Both the position numbers and the translations under genes were made by a program. Of a stretch of DNA of 64,000 nucleotides, positions 35,871 through 44,990 are shown piece after piece; the stretch's first letter is position 1; the number at the start of each line of letters is the position of its first letter. Origin of the DNA: Collinsella sp. GTDB lineage: Bacteria; Actinomycetota; Coriobacteriia; Coriobacteriales; Coriobacteriaceae. Under the pieces are notes generated by a model. The model saw nothing but the letters and a program-made list of their open reading frames with translations. It did no database searches and had not been told where the DNA came from. The stretch spans positions 1 through 64,000 of the forward strand of contig DXMK01000004.1 in assembly GCA_019414245.1 (NCBI GenBank), written 5' to 3'.

Positions 35871-37289
35871 ATGTTTAGAGAAGATTTTTTATGGGGCGGG
35901 GCTCTGGCTGCAAACCAGTGCGAGGGAGGATGGAACGAAGGCGGTCGCGGTTTAGCCAATTCCGACATGCTGCCGTTTGGCGATCAACGCATGGACGTCA
36001 TGCGGGGAGACCTTGATCCGCGTGCGTTGGCACCCGACAGCTTCTATCCCGCTCGCAAGGGCATTGATTTTTACCATAGGTACAAGCAGGATATTGAACT
36101 GTTTGCCCAGATGGGTTTTAAATGCCTGCGCTTATCAATCGCCTGGAGCCGCATTTTTCCCAAAGGAGACGAAGCCGAGCCCAATGAAGAAGGCCTTGCC
36201 TTTTACGAGGATGTTTTTAGGACGTGTCGCGCGCATGACATTGAGCCTTTGGTGACGCTCAACCACTATGATGTCCCCATGCATCTCGTCGATGCGTATG
36301 GCGGATGGCGCGATCGCAGGTTGGTCGACCTGTTCGAGCGATATTCGCGTACCGTGTTCGAGCGCTATCGGGGATTGGTCAATTATTGGCTGACCTTTAA
36401 CGAGATCAACATCATGACGCAGGCGTGCTTTATGGCGGCGGGGATCATCTTCGAGCAAGGGGAGAATCGCTATGCAACGGTTCACACGGCCGTGCACCAT
36501 GTATTGGTTGCGAGCGCCCGTGCGGTCGGGGCGTGTCATGAACTGTGCCCTGGGGCGAAGATCGGTTGCATGCTCAACGCAGGTGTCTTCTATCCGGCTA
36601 CATGTGATCCGGACGATGTGCTGGCTGCGCAGGCTGAGAATCGCAGCCATTACATGTTTACCGACGTCCAGGTGCGCGGTGCGTACCCGAGCTATGTTCT
36701 CAAGGAATACGCCCGCCATGGTTTTGAGGTGCCCTATCGGGATGATGACCGCGAAGTACTGGCTGCAAACCTGGTCGATTTCGTCTCGTTTTCGTATTAC
36801 TCGACGCGCGTCGCAAAAGCGCATGCGGAAGGTCAGTTCGATTCGAACCTTCTTCGCTCGGCGCCTAATCCGTATCTAAAACAGGAGCCTTGGGGGAGGT
36901 TTATCGACCCCAAAGGGCTGCGCGTCACCATGAATGAAATCTGGGATCGCTATCAAAAGCCGCTGTTCATCGTCGAAAACGGTTTGGGTGCTCCTGATGT
37001 GCCGGAAGATTCGGGTGAAATAGAAGACGACTATCGAGTTGAATACCTGCGGGCCCACATCGAGGCGATGAGGGAGACCGTCGAGCTCGACGGGGTGGAA
37101 CTCATGGGATATACCTGTTGGGGCCCGATCGATTTGGTTTCGGTCGCCACAGGACAGATGCGTAAGCGCTACGGGTTTATCTATGTCGATCGAGACGATA
37201 GCGGTGCGGGCTCGTTTGAGAGACGTAAAAAGAAAAGCTTCGAATGGTACCGACGCGTAATAGCAAGCAATGGCGAAGACCTTGCGTAA
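35871..37289 (+). CDS. 6-phospho-beta-glucosidase, GH1 family
   Basis: 472 residues, full GH1 length. Acid/base Glu in WLTFNEIN and nucleophile Glu in FIVENGLG are both present. The C-terminal KKKSFEWYRRVI is typical of the phospho-glucosidase branch. It would split the phosphorylated beta-glucoside delivered by the EIIBC protein upstream. A paralogue lies at 45141. The ATG at 35871 has AGAAAGGA upstream; the in-frame extension to 35742 runs through the intercistronic hairpin and is unlikely. Confidence 0.93.
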   Translation: MFREDFLWGGALAANQCEGGWNEGGRGLANSDMLPFGDQRMDVMRGDLDPRALAPDSFYPARKGIDFYHRYKQDIELFAQMGFKCLRLSIAWSRIFPKGDEAEPNEEGLAFYEDVFRTCRAHDIEPLVTLNHYDVPMHLVDAYGGWRDRRLVDLFERYSRTVFERYRGLVNYWLTFNEINIMTQACFMAAGIIFEQGENRYATVHTAVHHVLVASARAVGACHELCPGAKIGCMLNAGVFYPATCDPDDVLAAQAENRSHYMFTDVQVRGAYPSYVLKEYARHGFEVPYRDDDREVLAANLVDFVSFSYYSTRVAKAHAEGQFDSNLLRSAPNPYLKQEPWGRFIDPKGLRVTMNEIWDRYQKPLFIVENGLGAPDVPEDSGEIEDDYRVEYLRAHIEAMRETVELDGVELMGYTCWGPIDLVSVATGQMRKRYGFIYVDRDDSGAGSFERRKKKSFEWYRRVIASNGEDLA

Positions 37290-37342
37290 TAACGTTAAGA
37301 TGGACAAATGCGCCCGTTGGGGGAATAGTCGTGCCACTTCGC

Positions 37343-37388
37343 TTGACAACACGCTAAACTAGCTATTAAACATTTACTATTCTGTTTA
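37343..37388 (+). promoter_or_regulatory. lacI-type gene promoter with TAAACA/TGTTTA operator
   Basis: TTGACA at 37343-37348 with a TATTAA 15 bases on. Overlapping the -10 and start region is the inverted pair TAAACA (37367-37372) and TGTTTA (37383-37388). The same half-sites occur several times before the gene at 38733, so this LacI-type protein probably represses itself and the downstream operon. Confidence 0.6.
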
Positions 37389-37463
37389 GATTGAATTTGC
37401 GGTCGTTTATTTGCCGAGCCATCGAGTTGCGATGCTCCGCCACGGCCGTTGCTAGGGGGAACA

Positions 37464-38474
37464 ATGGCCAAAGCAAGTGTTCGCGAGATCAGCCGCATCA
37501 CCGGTTTTTCGCCTGCGACCGTGTCCAACGCGCTCAACCGCAAGCGCAGCGTGAGTGAGGAGACCGCCAAGGTCATCCTGGAGTGCGCGCAATCGCTTGG
37601 CTACCAGCAGTCGACGCAGCTCGAGAGCATTCAGTTTGTGCTCGCGCGCAAGACGGGCGCCATTTTGGACGAGAGCACCTTTCATCCCGCGGTTATTGAG
37701 GGCGTGGAGCGCCAGGCGCGTCGTCACGGTATGAGCACGAGCTTTGTCTCGCTCGACTTTAGCGACTTGGACGCCGTGCGTCCGCAGGTCGAGGGCCTGA
37801 TCGCCGATCCATCCGCCGCTATCGTGCTGATGGGTACCGAGCTGGGTGAGGAAGACTATGCCTTGTTCGCCAACGCTGCCGCCCACTTGATCGTGCTCGA
37901 TGGCTGGAGCGATCGTCAGTACTTCGATGCCGTAGTCATTGCCAACACCGACTCGGTGCTGCGCGCCGTGGACTACCTTATCGAGAAGGGTCACAAGCAA
38001 ATCGGCTATCTGGCAGGCGACCTTCGCATCCGCAACTTTAAGGATCGCGAGCGCGGCTATCGCCAAGCGCTTGAGGATGCGGACCTTGAGGCCAACCCGA
38101 CATGGCGCGTCACACTGGGCACCACGCTCGAAGGTGCTTATCGCGACATGGGCGCATGGCTCGACAGCGTCTCGCGCGACGACCTGCCGACGGCTTTCTT
38201 TGCCGAAAACGACGTGCTCGCCGTAGGCGCCATGCGCGCGCTGAACGAGCACGGCATACGTGTCCCCGAGGATGTCTCAATCATCGGCTTTGACGATCTG
38301 TCTTTGGGCGCCTTCTCCAATCCGCCGCTCACCACGGTGCACGTTCCCAAGCACGAGGTGGGCGAGATCGCGGTGCGCCGCCTGGTGGGCAACATCCGCA
38401 ATCCCAAGAGCTATACCTGCAAGACGGCCGTGTCGACCTATTTTGTCGAGCGCCAAAGCGTGCGCGAAATCTAG
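37464..38474 (+). CDS. LacI-family transcriptional repressor
   Basis: 336 residues: an N-terminal LacI HTH and hinge (1-55, ISRITGFSPATVSNALNRKRSVSEETAKVI), then a periplasmic-binding-protein-like sensor domain (60-336). It ends 258 bases before the sugar operon at 38733-43453, where repeated TGTTTA/TAAACA half-sites lie, so this operon is the likely target. The effector is probably a pathway sugar or phosphate. A UUCG-loop terminator follows. Confidence 0.92.
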   Translation: MAKASVREISRITGFSPATVSNALNRKRSVSEETAKVILECAQSLGYQQSTQLESIQFVLARKTGAILDESTFHPAVIEGVERQARRHGMSTSFVSLDFSDLDAVRPQVEGLIADPSAAIVLMGTELGEEDYALFANAAAHLIVLDGWSDRQYFDAVVIANTDSVLRAVDYLIEKGHKQIGYLAGDLRIRNFKDRERGYRQALEDADLEANPTWRVTLGTTLEGAYRDMGAWLDSVSRDDLPTAFFAENDVLAVGAMRALNEHGIRVPEDVSIIGFDDLSLGAFSNPPLTTVHVPKHEVGEIAVRRLVGNIRNPKSYTCKTAVSTYFVERQSVREI

Positions 38475-38540
38475 GCAAAGGCAACGCTAGGCCGTAGGGA
38501 GGCAAAGCTCGCTAAGGCAGCCATACATAACGCTACTAAG

Positions 38541-38566
38541 AGAGGGTCCTTCGGGGCCCTCTTTTT
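38541..38566 (+). terminator. Rho-independent terminator with TTCG loop
   Basis: A 9-bp stem (38541-38549 with 38554-38562, one G-T pair) closed by a C-TTCG-G tetraloop and followed by TTTT. It ends the LacI-type gene. Confidence 0.92.
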
Positions 38567-38577
38567 GATGCCCTTGT

Positions 38578-38712
38578 ATGTTCAGTTTGTTTACATACCG
38601 TTTAGGCTGATTTCTCTACCGTCTACGGGTATTACGCGTTAAACTTCTAAACAGTAGAGTAAAACATTTAGTAAACAGAACAAAACGAAACATGCGTCTG
38701 TTTACTGAACAT
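38578..38712 (+). promoter_or_regulatory. Operator region of the sugar operon
   Basis: The region holds TGTTTA at 38588-38593 and 38699-38704 and TAAACA at 38648-38653 and 38672-38677. An outer 9-bp perfect inverted repeat ATGTTCAGT (38578-38586) / ACTGAACAT (38704-38712) frames it. The half-sites match those in front of the LacI-type gene. Widely spaced operators suggest repression by looping. Confidence 0.6.
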
Positions 38713-38732
38713 GTGATTAGGGGAGGACGTAC

Positions 38733-40133
38733 ATGGACAAGATCAAGCTCGGCTTTGTGCCCACGCGCCGCAGTATCTTTAGCGCGCCGGACGCAATCAA
38801 GTATCGCGGCCTGACGGCTGATCGCCTGCGCGAGATCGGCGTCGACATCGTGGATATCGACGACATCAATGACGAGGGCCTGCTGTTCGACGACAGCCAT
38901 ATCGAGCCTATCGTGAAGAAGTTCCGCGCCGAGGGCGTCGATGGCATTATGCTGTGCCACGCCAACTTTGGCACCGAGTACGTTTGCGCTCGCCTTGCCC
39001 GCGAGCTCGGTCTACCCGTACTGCTGTGGGGTCCGCGCGACGAGCGCCCCGAGCCCGACGGCACACGCTTGCGCGATAGCCAGTGCGGCCTGTTCGCCAC
39101 CGGCAAGGTCCTGCGCCGCTTCCAGGTTCCCTTCACCTACATGACCAACTGCCGCCTGACCGACCCCGAGTTCGAGCGCGGCGTTTGGGACTTTTTGGCC
39201 GTTTGCAACGTGGTCAAGACCTTCAAGCACACCCGCATCCTGCAGATGGCCACCCGTCCATTCGACTTCTGGTCGACCATGTGCAACGAGGGCGAGCTGC
39301 TCGAGAAGTTCAACATCCAGCTTTCGCCTATCCCCATGACCGAACTTGTCCAGGCTGTGCGCGACGCCCAGGCCGACGAGCAGGCCATGGCCGCCATGCT
39401 TGCCCACATCAACGACAGCTTTGAGATCTGCATCCCCGAGGACAAGGTCCCCGCGGTCGCCGGTCTTGCCATCGCCATGAAGCGCTTGGTCGAGAAGTAT
39501 GGCTGCAACGCCGGTGCCATTCAGTGCTGGAACGCTCTGCAGGACGAGCTGGGCATTATGCCCTGCGCCGCCAACGCCATCCTCAACGAGATGGGCATTC
39601 CTATCGTATGCGAGACCGATATCCACGGCGCCATCACCGCGCTGATGGTCGAGGCCGCCGACCTGGGCCGTCACCGCGGCATGTTCGCCGACTGGACCGT
39701 GCGCCATCCCGATAACGAGAACGGCGAGCTGCTGCAGCATTGCGGCCCCTGGCCCTGCAGCTGCGCGGCCGTCAAGCCCAAGCTCACCTACCCGCTGGCT
39801 TTCGATCACCCCGGCGCGCTGACGGCCGAGGCCAAGCACGGCGACCTCACCCTTGCCCGCTTTGACGGTGACAACGGCGAGTACTCGCTGCTACTGGGCA
39901 ACGCCCGCGGCATCGACGGCCCGGCCGGCATGGGCACCTACCTGTGGGTCGAGGTCGACAACCTCAAGCGCCTCGAAGCCAAGATCGTCGAGGGCCCCTA
40001 CATCCACCACTGCGTCGCTATTCACGCCAACGTGGTGCCGGTGCTCTACGAGGCGTGCAAGTACATCGGCATTGCCCCCGACCTGTACGACCCCATCGAA
40101 GAAGACGTTAAAGCCTACCTGCGAGGAGAGTAG
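38733..40133 (+). CDS. L-fucose/L-arabinose isomerase family protein
   Basis: 466 residues with the two-part fold of the FucI/AraA superfamily (COG2407-like): N-terminal substrate-binding part, then a C-terminal part with acidic and His residues for the metal (for example ETDIHGAIT and the EGPYIHHCVAIH end). These enzymes interconvert aldoses and ketoses. It heads an operon with split transketolase and an FGGY kinase, so the product ketose may be phosphorylated or cut by the two-subunit transketolase. The exact sugar cannot be read from the sequence. Confidence 0.82.
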   Translation: MDKIKLGFVPTRRSIFSAPDAIKYRGLTADRLREIGVDIVDIDDINDEGLLFDDSHIEPIVKKFRAEGVDGIMLCHANFGTEYVCARLARELGLPVLLWGPRDERPEPDGTRLRDSQCGLFATGKVLRRFQVPFTYMTNCRLTDPEFERGVWDFLAVCNVVKTFKHTRILQMATRPFDFWSTMCNEGELLEKFNIQLSPIPMTELVQAVRDAQADEQAMAAMLAHINDSFEICIPEDKVPAVAGLAIAMKRLVEKYGCNAGAIQCWNALQDELGIMPCAANAILNEMGIPIVCETDIHGAITALMVEAADLGRHRGMFADWTVRHPDNENGELLQHCGPWPCSCAAVKPKLTYPLAFDHPGALTAEAKHGDLTLARFDGDNGEYSLLLGNARGIDGPAGMGTYLWVEVDNLKRLEAKIVEGPYIHHCVAIHANVVPVLYEACKYIGIAPDLYDPIEEDVKAYLRGE

Positions 40134-40135
40134 AA

Positions 40136-40972
40136 ATGGCAACTATCGAAGAGCTTGAGTCCCTGCGTTGGGACCTTCGCCGCGATTGCGTCGATATCAT
40201 CATGGCTGGCGCCGGCGGCCACATCGGCGGCGACATGTCGGTGATCGACGCCCTCATGACCCTCTATGCCAACCACCTCAACATTTCGCCCGAGACCGTC
40301 GACGATCCCAACCGCGACCGCTTCGTGCTTTCCAAGGGCCACGCCATGGAAGCCTACTACGCGGTGCTCTGCCACGAGGGCTATCTTGACCTCGACGACG
40401 TCAAGGCCCGCTTCTCCAAGTTCGGCAGCCCCTACATCGGCCACCCCAACAACAAGCTCAAGGGCATCGAAATGAACTCGGGCTCGCTGGGTCACGGCCT
40501 GCCCGTGGCCGTGGGCATGGCGCTCGCCGGCAAGATGGACGGCCGCGATTACCGCGTCTACACCATCATGGGCGATGGTGAGCTTGCCGAGGGCTCGGTC
40601 TGGGAGGGCGCCATGAGCGGCGGCAACTACCAGCTCGATAATCTGTGCGCGCTCGTGGACCGCAACCGCCTGCAGATCAGCGGCAGCACCGAGGACGTTA
40701 TGAAGCAGGACTCGCAGGAGGAGCGCTGGGCCGCCTTCGGCTGGAACGTGCTCTCTATTCCGGGCAACGACGTCCGGGCCATCGACGCCGCGCTGACGCT
40801 TGCGGCCGAGACCTGCGGCAAGCCCACGGTCATCATCCTCAACACGGTGAAGGGCTACGGCTCGCCCGTTATGGAGGACAAGGCCGCCTGGCATCATCAC
40901 CTGCCTAACGATGAGGAATATGCCCAGATCATCGCCGATTTCGCTGCCCATAAGGAGGCCATCAATGGCTAA
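40136..40972 (+). CDS. Transketolase, N-terminal (TPP-binding) subunit
   Basis: 278 residues corresponding to the first half of transketolase. The thiamine diphosphate motif GDGELAEGSVWEGAM...LVDRN is intact, with the N-terminal GGHIGGDMS and KGH segments that line the active site. The C-terminal partner is the next gene, whose start overlaps this one by 8 bases. Split transketolases are common in anaerobes and Archaea. It starts 2 bases after the isomerase-like gene. Confidence 0.93.
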   Translation: MATIEELESLRWDLRRDCVDIIMAGAGGHIGGDMSVIDALMTLYANHLNISPETVDDPNRDRFVLSKGHAMEAYYAVLCHEGYLDLDDVKARFSKFGSPYIGHPNNKLKGIEMNSGSLGHGLPVAVGMALAGKMDGRDYRVYTIMGDGELAEGSVWEGAMSGGNYQLDNLCALVDRNRLQISGSTEDVMKQDSQEERWAAFGWNVLSIPGNDVRAIDAALTLAAETCGKPTVIILNTVKGYGSPVMEDKAAWHHHLPNDEEYAQIIADFAAHKEAING

Positions 40973-41906
40973 CAAGATCGCCAATCGCAAGGTTATCTGC
41001 GACACGCTGCTCGAGGCCGCGAAGACCGATAAGGATATCGTCGTCCTGTGCTCCGATTCCCGCGGCTCCGCATCGCTCACGCCGTTCTTTGATCAGTATC
41101 CCCAGCAGTCCGTCGAGGTCGGCATTGCCGAGCAGGACCTGGTGAGCATCGCCGCCGGCATGGCTTCGTGCGGCAAGAAGGCCTGGGCCGCCTCGCCGGC
41201 GTCCTTTGTGACCACGCGCTCGTATGAGCAGTGCAAGGTCGACGTCTCGTACTCCAACACCAACGTCAAGCTCATCGGCATCTCGGGCGGCGTGTCCTAC
41301 GGCGCCTTGGGCATGAGCCATCACTCCGCGCAGGATATCGCCGCCATGAGCGCGATTCCCAACATGCGCGTGTATCTGCCGAGCGACCGCTTCCAGACCG
41401 CCGAGCTCGTGCGGGCCCTGGTCGCCGACAACAAGCCGGCCTACATCCGCGTGGGCCGCAACCCGGTCGAGGACGTGTACGCCGAGGGCGAGTGCCCGTT
41501 CCAGATGGATCGCGCCACCTGGGTACGCCGCGGCACCGATGTAACGCTCGTCGCTACCGGCGAGATGGTCCGCCATGCCGTGGACGCTGCCGACCTGCTG
41601 GCCGAGCAGGGCATCTCGGCAACGGTGCTCGACATGTACTGCGTCAAGCCGCTCGATACCGAGGCCGTGATCGAGGCCGCCGGGGCTACGCGCGCTGTCG
41701 TGACCGTCGAGGAGCACAGCCCCTTCGGCGGCCTGGGTTCCATGGTCGCGCAGGTCGTGGGCGAGCATTGCCCGCGTCCGGTCAAGTGCCTCTCCCTGCC
41801 CGACGCGCCGGTCATCACCGGCACGAGCCCCGAGGTCTTTGCGCACTACGGCCTGACGGGCGAGGGAATCGCCAAGACGGTCGCCGAGTTCCTGCCCGCA
41901 GAGTAA
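40965..41906 (+). CDS. Transketolase, C-terminal subunit
   Basis: 313 residues covering the pyrimidine-binding and C-terminal domains. The catalytic Glu is in VEVGIAEQDLVSIAAGMA. It starts at ATG 40965 inside the N-subunit gene with AAGGAGG upstream, so the two halves are made in step. Its placement with an isomerase-like protein and a sugar kinase suggests a dedicated pentose- or sugar-specific transketolase rather than the housekeeping enzyme. Confidence 0.93.
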   Translation: MANKIANRKVICDTLLEAAKTDKDIVVLCSDSRGSASLTPFFDQYPQQSVEVGIAEQDLVSIAAGMASCGKKAWAASPASFVTTRSYEQCKVDVSYSNTNVKLIGISGGVSYGALGMSHHSAQDIAAMSAIPNMRVYLPSDRFQTAELVRALVADNKPAYIRVGRNPVEDVYAEGECPFQMDRATWVRRGTDVTLVATGEMVRHAVDAADLLAEQGISATVLDMYCVKPLDTEAVIEAAGATRAVVTVEEHSPFGGLGSMVAQVVGEHCPRPVKCLSLPDAPVITGTSPEVFAHYGLTGEGIAKTVAEFLPAE

Positions 41907-41909
41907 CTG

Positions 41910-41944
41910 GAATGTGACAAAGGGACCGTCCCTTTGTCACATTC
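41910..41944. repeat. Palindrome between transketolase and kinase genes
   Basis: A perfect 16-bp inverted repeat (41910-41925 with 41929-41944) around a 3-base loop, containing GTGACAAAGGGA and its complement. It lies inside an operon, so it is more likely a REP-like repeat or a polarity or processing element than a full terminator. Confidence 0.75.
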
Positions 41945-41962
41945 GTTTTGAAAGGGGTGGCC

Positions 41963-43453
41963 ATGGGCCGCTACATCATCGGTATCGACCAGTCCACGCA
42001 GGGCACGAAGGCGCTGCTGGTGGACGAGGGCGGCCATCTGATCCATCGCGCCGACCGCTCACATCGCCAGATTGTCAACGAGGCCGGCTGGGTGAGTCAT
42101 GATCCGGCCGAGATCGCCGCCAACGTGCTGGCCGTGGCGCGCGCCGTGGTGGAGGAGACTGGGGTCGATCCGGCCGACATCGCCGGCATCGGTATTTCCA
42201 ACCAGCGCGAGACTACCGTTGCCTGGAGGCGCACGACGGGCGAGCCGCTGTGCGACGCCGTGGTGTGGCAGTGCGCCCGCGCCCGCGAGCTGTGCGACGA
42301 GCTGGCCGCGCGCGAGGGCGTGGCCGAGCTGGTGCGCGACACGACGGGTCTAGTGCTCTCGCCCTACTACCCGGCGGGCAAGATGGCTTGGATCCTCGAG
42401 AACGTTCCTGCGGCTGCCGAGGCCGCTGCAGCGGGCGAGCTGTGCCTGGGCACCATCGATGCCTGGGTGGTCTGGACGCTCACGGGCGGCGCGGAGTTCC
42501 GCTGCGACTGGTCCAATGCCAGCCGCACGCAGCTCTTTGACCTGCGCCGTGGCTGCTGGAGCGAGCCGGTGTGCGAGGCTTTTGGTGTCGATCCTGCCTG
42601 CCTGCCGCAGGTGACCGATTCCGATGGCCTGTTTGGCACAACGGACCTGGGTGGCTTTTTGCCGGCTCCCGTGCCGGTGCACGGCGTGCTGGGCGATAGC
42701 CATGCGGCCCTGTTTGCGCAGGGCTGCCACAGCCGCGGCATGGCCAAGGCGACCTATGGTACCGGCAGCTCGGTCATGATGAACGTTGGCGACGAGTTCG
42801 TTGCCAGCTCACACGGGCTTTCGAGCTCGCTTGCGTGGCGTATGGACGGCGTGACCGAGTACGTGCTCGAGGGCAACGTGAGCTACGCCGGCGCCGTTAA
42901 GACATGGCTACGCGACGACCTGGAGCTCATCAACAATCCCGAGGAAGTCACCGACCTGTGCTACGCCGCCAATCCGGCGAGCCGCGTCTACTTTGTGCCG
43001 GCGTTCACTGGCCTGGGCGCGCCGCACTGGGCGAGCGATGCCGAGGGCTGCGTCTTTGGCATGACACGCACCACGGGCCGTGCGGAGTTCGTGAAGGCTG
43101 CCGATGAGTCGATCGCCTATCAGATCTTCGACGTCATCGATGCGATGGTCGAGGATTCGGGCGCGGCGCTGGCCGAGCTTCGTGTTGACGGCGGTCCCAC
43201 GCGCGACGCGTACCTGATGCAGTTTGAGAGCGATCTGGTCGGCTCGCCCATCCGCATTGCGAGCAACGACGAGATGAGCGGTCTGGGCGCGGCCTGGGCC
43301 TGCGGCATTGCGCTGGGCATGTACACGCGCGACGTCGTTGACGTCTACGGCGCCCGCGGCATCGTGGAGCCTGTCATGTCTGCCGACGAACGAGCCAAAA
43401 AGATCGCCGGCTGGCGCCATGCCGTCAAATCAACAATTGCATACACTGCCTAG
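41963..43453 (+). CDS. FGGY-family kinase, closest to glycerol kinase
   Basis: 496 residues. It shows the FGGY fold and many blocks shared with glycerol kinase: GIDQSTQGTKA, GWVSHDP, GIGISNQRETTVAW, AVVWQCARA, GTIDAWVVWTLTGG, YGTGSSVMMNVG, FVPAFTGLGAPHW and LRVDGGPTRD. The nearby isomerase-like and transketolase genes make another polyol or ketose a possible substrate, so I leave the substrate open. It starts 56 bases after the transketolase gene, past a palindrome. A terminator follows at 43504. Confidence 0.85.
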   Translation: MGRYIIGIDQSTQGTKALLVDEGGHLIHRADRSHRQIVNEAGWVSHDPAEIAANVLAVARAVVEETGVDPADIAGIGISNQRETTVAWRRTTGEPLCDAVVWQCARARELCDELAAREGVAELVRDTTGLVLSPYYPAGKMAWILENVPAAAEAAAAGELCLGTIDAWVVWTLTGGAEFRCDWSNASRTQLFDLRRGCWSEPVCEAFGVDPACLPQVTDSDGLFGTTDLGGFLPAPVPVHGVLGDSHAALFAQGCHSRGMAKATYGTGSSVMMNVGDEFVASSHGLSSSLAWRMDGVTEYVLEGNVSYAGAVKTWLRDDLELINNPEEVTDLCYAANPASRVYFVPAFTGLGAPHWASDAEGCVFGMTRTTGRAEFVKAADESIAYQIFDVIDAMVEDSGAALAELRVDGGPTRDAYLMQFESDLVGSPIRIASNDEMSGLGAAWACGIALGMYTRDVVDVYGARGIVEPVMSADERAKKIAGWRHAVKSTIAYTA

Positions 43454-43503
43454 GCGGCTGCGCGGCACCCAAGGATTTTTCTGGGGATTAAACACTCATT
43501 GAT

Positions 43504-43541
43504 CCCCGTCCCGGGCAGCTCATTTGGGACGGGGCTTTTTT
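43504..43541 (+). terminator. Rho-independent terminator
   Basis: A 9-bp perfect stem (CCCCGTCCC at 43504-43512 with GGGACGGGG at 43526-43534) then CTTTTTT. A further complementary GCCCCGTCCCAAATTGA at about 43581 could pair with the same arm, giving an alternative fold just before luxS. Confidence 0.88.
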
Positions 43542-43617
43542 GACTGGTATGATTGGTGCGACCATTCGAACCAGCTAAAAGTGCCCCGTCCCAAATTGAC
43601 TACCGAGAGGATCTGCC

Positions 43618-44106
43618 ATGGAGCGCATCGCGAGTTTTTCCGTTGACCATCTGCTGCTCGAGCCCGGCGTGTATGTGAGCCGCATCGACCGCGATCCGGC
43701 GACCGGCGCCGCCGTCACCACCTTTGACCTGCGCCTGACCACGCCCAACAAGGAGCCGGTCATGAACACGGCCGAGTGCCACACCATCGAGCACCTGGGC
43801 GCGACGTTCCTTCGCAATCATGCCGAGTGGTCGAGTCGTATCGTTTACTTTGGCCCCATGGGCTGCCGCACGGGCTTTTACCTCGTTGTGTTTGGCGAGG
43901 TGACGAGCGAGGAGATCCTGCCGCTCGTGCGTGAGCTGTTCGAGTTTGTCGCCGACTTTGAGGGCGATGTCCCCGGTGCCGCTCCCGAGGAGTGCGGCAA
44001 CTACCTGGACCAGAACCTCCCCATGGCAAACTGGCTCGCGCGCCGTTACCTCGACCGCGACCTGGCCGATATCGACGAGAAGCATCTGCACTATCAGCAG
44101 GCGTAA
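43618..44106 (+). CDS. luxS: S-ribosylhomocysteine lyase LuxS
   Basis: 162 residues. The metal site is H55-T-I-E58-H59 with the third ligand C126 in EECGNYL, and the active Cys C83 in GPMGCRTGFY. LuxS splits S-ribosylhomocysteine to homocysteine and DPD, the precursor of AI-2, as part of the activated methyl cycle. The gene stands alone here, with no pfs or metabolic partner adjacent. GAGAGGA precedes the ATG. Confidence 0.97.
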   Translation: MERIASFSVDHLLLEPGVYVSRIDRDPATGAAVTTFDLRLTTPNKEPVMNTAECHTIEHLGATFLRNHAEWSSRIVYFGPMGCRTGFYLVVFGEVTSEEILPLVRELFEFVADFEGDVPGAAPEECGNYLDQNLPMANWLARRYLDRDLADIDEKHLHYQQA

Positions 44107-44195
44107 GGGCTTTGTCGTCCAAAACGCGCGCATTGGGCGCCTTTTTGTTGATTGGTCGGGACAAGCGTTCAAAATCGCTCATGTATGTTCTAGAA

Positions 44196-44221
44196 TGTTC
44201 GTATAGTCACATTTACGAACA
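44196..44221 (+). promoter_or_regulatory. Operator-like inverted repeat before the DUF4867 gene
   Basis: TGTTCGTA (44196-44203) and TACGAACA (44214-44221) form a perfect 8-bp inverted repeat with a 10-base spacer, just before the start of the DUF4867 gene and overlapping its Shine-Dalgarno. A further ATGTTCTAGAATGTTC lies upstream. A DeoR-, GntR- or LacI-type repressor site is likely; which one is unknown. Confidence 0.5.
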
Positions 44222-44230
44222 GGAGTGAAC

Positions 44231-44875
44231 ATGCATATCTACTCTGTCAACGATCCCGAGTTCAAATCCTATGGCAACGTTTGGGATGGCGTTCCGTCCG
44301 AGCTCACGTCGCCCGTGCTCGAGGCGCTTTCTGCCACGCCCATCCCCGAGGGCAGTAAGTACGTAGCAAGCGCGCCGGAGCTCGAGGGCGTCAAGGATGC
44401 CGATAAACTGGGCTTTCTCATGTTTGGCGGCCGCCCCTTCCAACTGGGCTGGTGCAACGGACACAACACGCAGCTCAACTGCCTGGAGTATCACCGCGCC
44501 AGCGAGTTTAACCTGGGCGCCCGCGATTTTATCCTGCTCGTGGCACATCGCTGGGAGATCGAGGACGGCAAGCTCGACACCGCGTGCGTCAAGGCGTTCC
44601 GCGTGCCGGCGGGCAAGGTTGTCGAGGTTTTCAACACCACGCTCCACTACACGCCGTGCATGGTCGACGACGGTGGCTTCCAGGTGATGGTGGCGCTTCC
44701 CGCCGGCACCAACGGCCCGCGCCCCGAGGCCGCGGCCGACATGCCCACGGCCGGCGACGCTTACTGCTATTGGAAGGCCGACAAGTGGGTTCTCTGCCAT
44801 GCCGACAGCCCCAAGGCTGCCGAGGGCGGCTACGTAGGCCTCATCGGCAAGAACCTCGACATCGCCTGCGACTAG
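44231..44875 (+). CDS. DUF4867 family protein
   Basis: 214 residues, cupin-like, matching the DUF4867 pattern known from Firmicutes sugar operons (SxNDPxFxxYG at the start, GGRPFQLGWCNGHN and LNCLEYHRASEFN in the middle). The conserved His and Glu of CLEYHRASE could bind a metal, so a sugar isomerase or epimerase-like role is possible, but no activity is established that I can name. It lies between luxS and a GH1 glycosidase. ATG 44231 is preferred over GTG 44225 because AGGAG ends 5 bases before it. Confidence 0.75.
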   Translation: MHIYSVNDPEFKSYGNVWDGVPSELTSPVLEALSATPIPEGSKYVASAPELEGVKDADKLGFLMFGGRPFQLGWCNGHNTQLNCLEYHRASEFNLGARDFILLVAHRWEIEDGKLDTACVKAFRVPAGKVVEVFNTTLHYTPCMVDDGGFQVMVALPAGTNGPRPEAAADMPTAGDAYCYWKADKWVLCHADSPKAAEGGYVGLIGKNLDIACD

Positions 44876-44884
44876 AATCTTCCA

Positions 44885-44990
44885 TCTCGATCTGTAACAT
44901 CTAGCGGGCTAAATCGTCTCTGCCTGTTACAGATCGAGACAAACCGGGCCCAAGCCGCCACAAAGGTGCCTGTCCCCTTTGTGGCGGTTT
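44885..44990. repeat. Two strong hairpins after the DUF4867 gene
   Basis: The first is a perfect 15-bp inverted repeat (44885-44899 with 44925-44939) with a 25-base loop, starting 9 bases after the stop codon. The second is a 15-bp stem with one wobble (44952-44966 with 44976-44990). Neither has a T-run. They look like dispersed palindromic repeats and may also end transcription. Confidence 0.7.
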
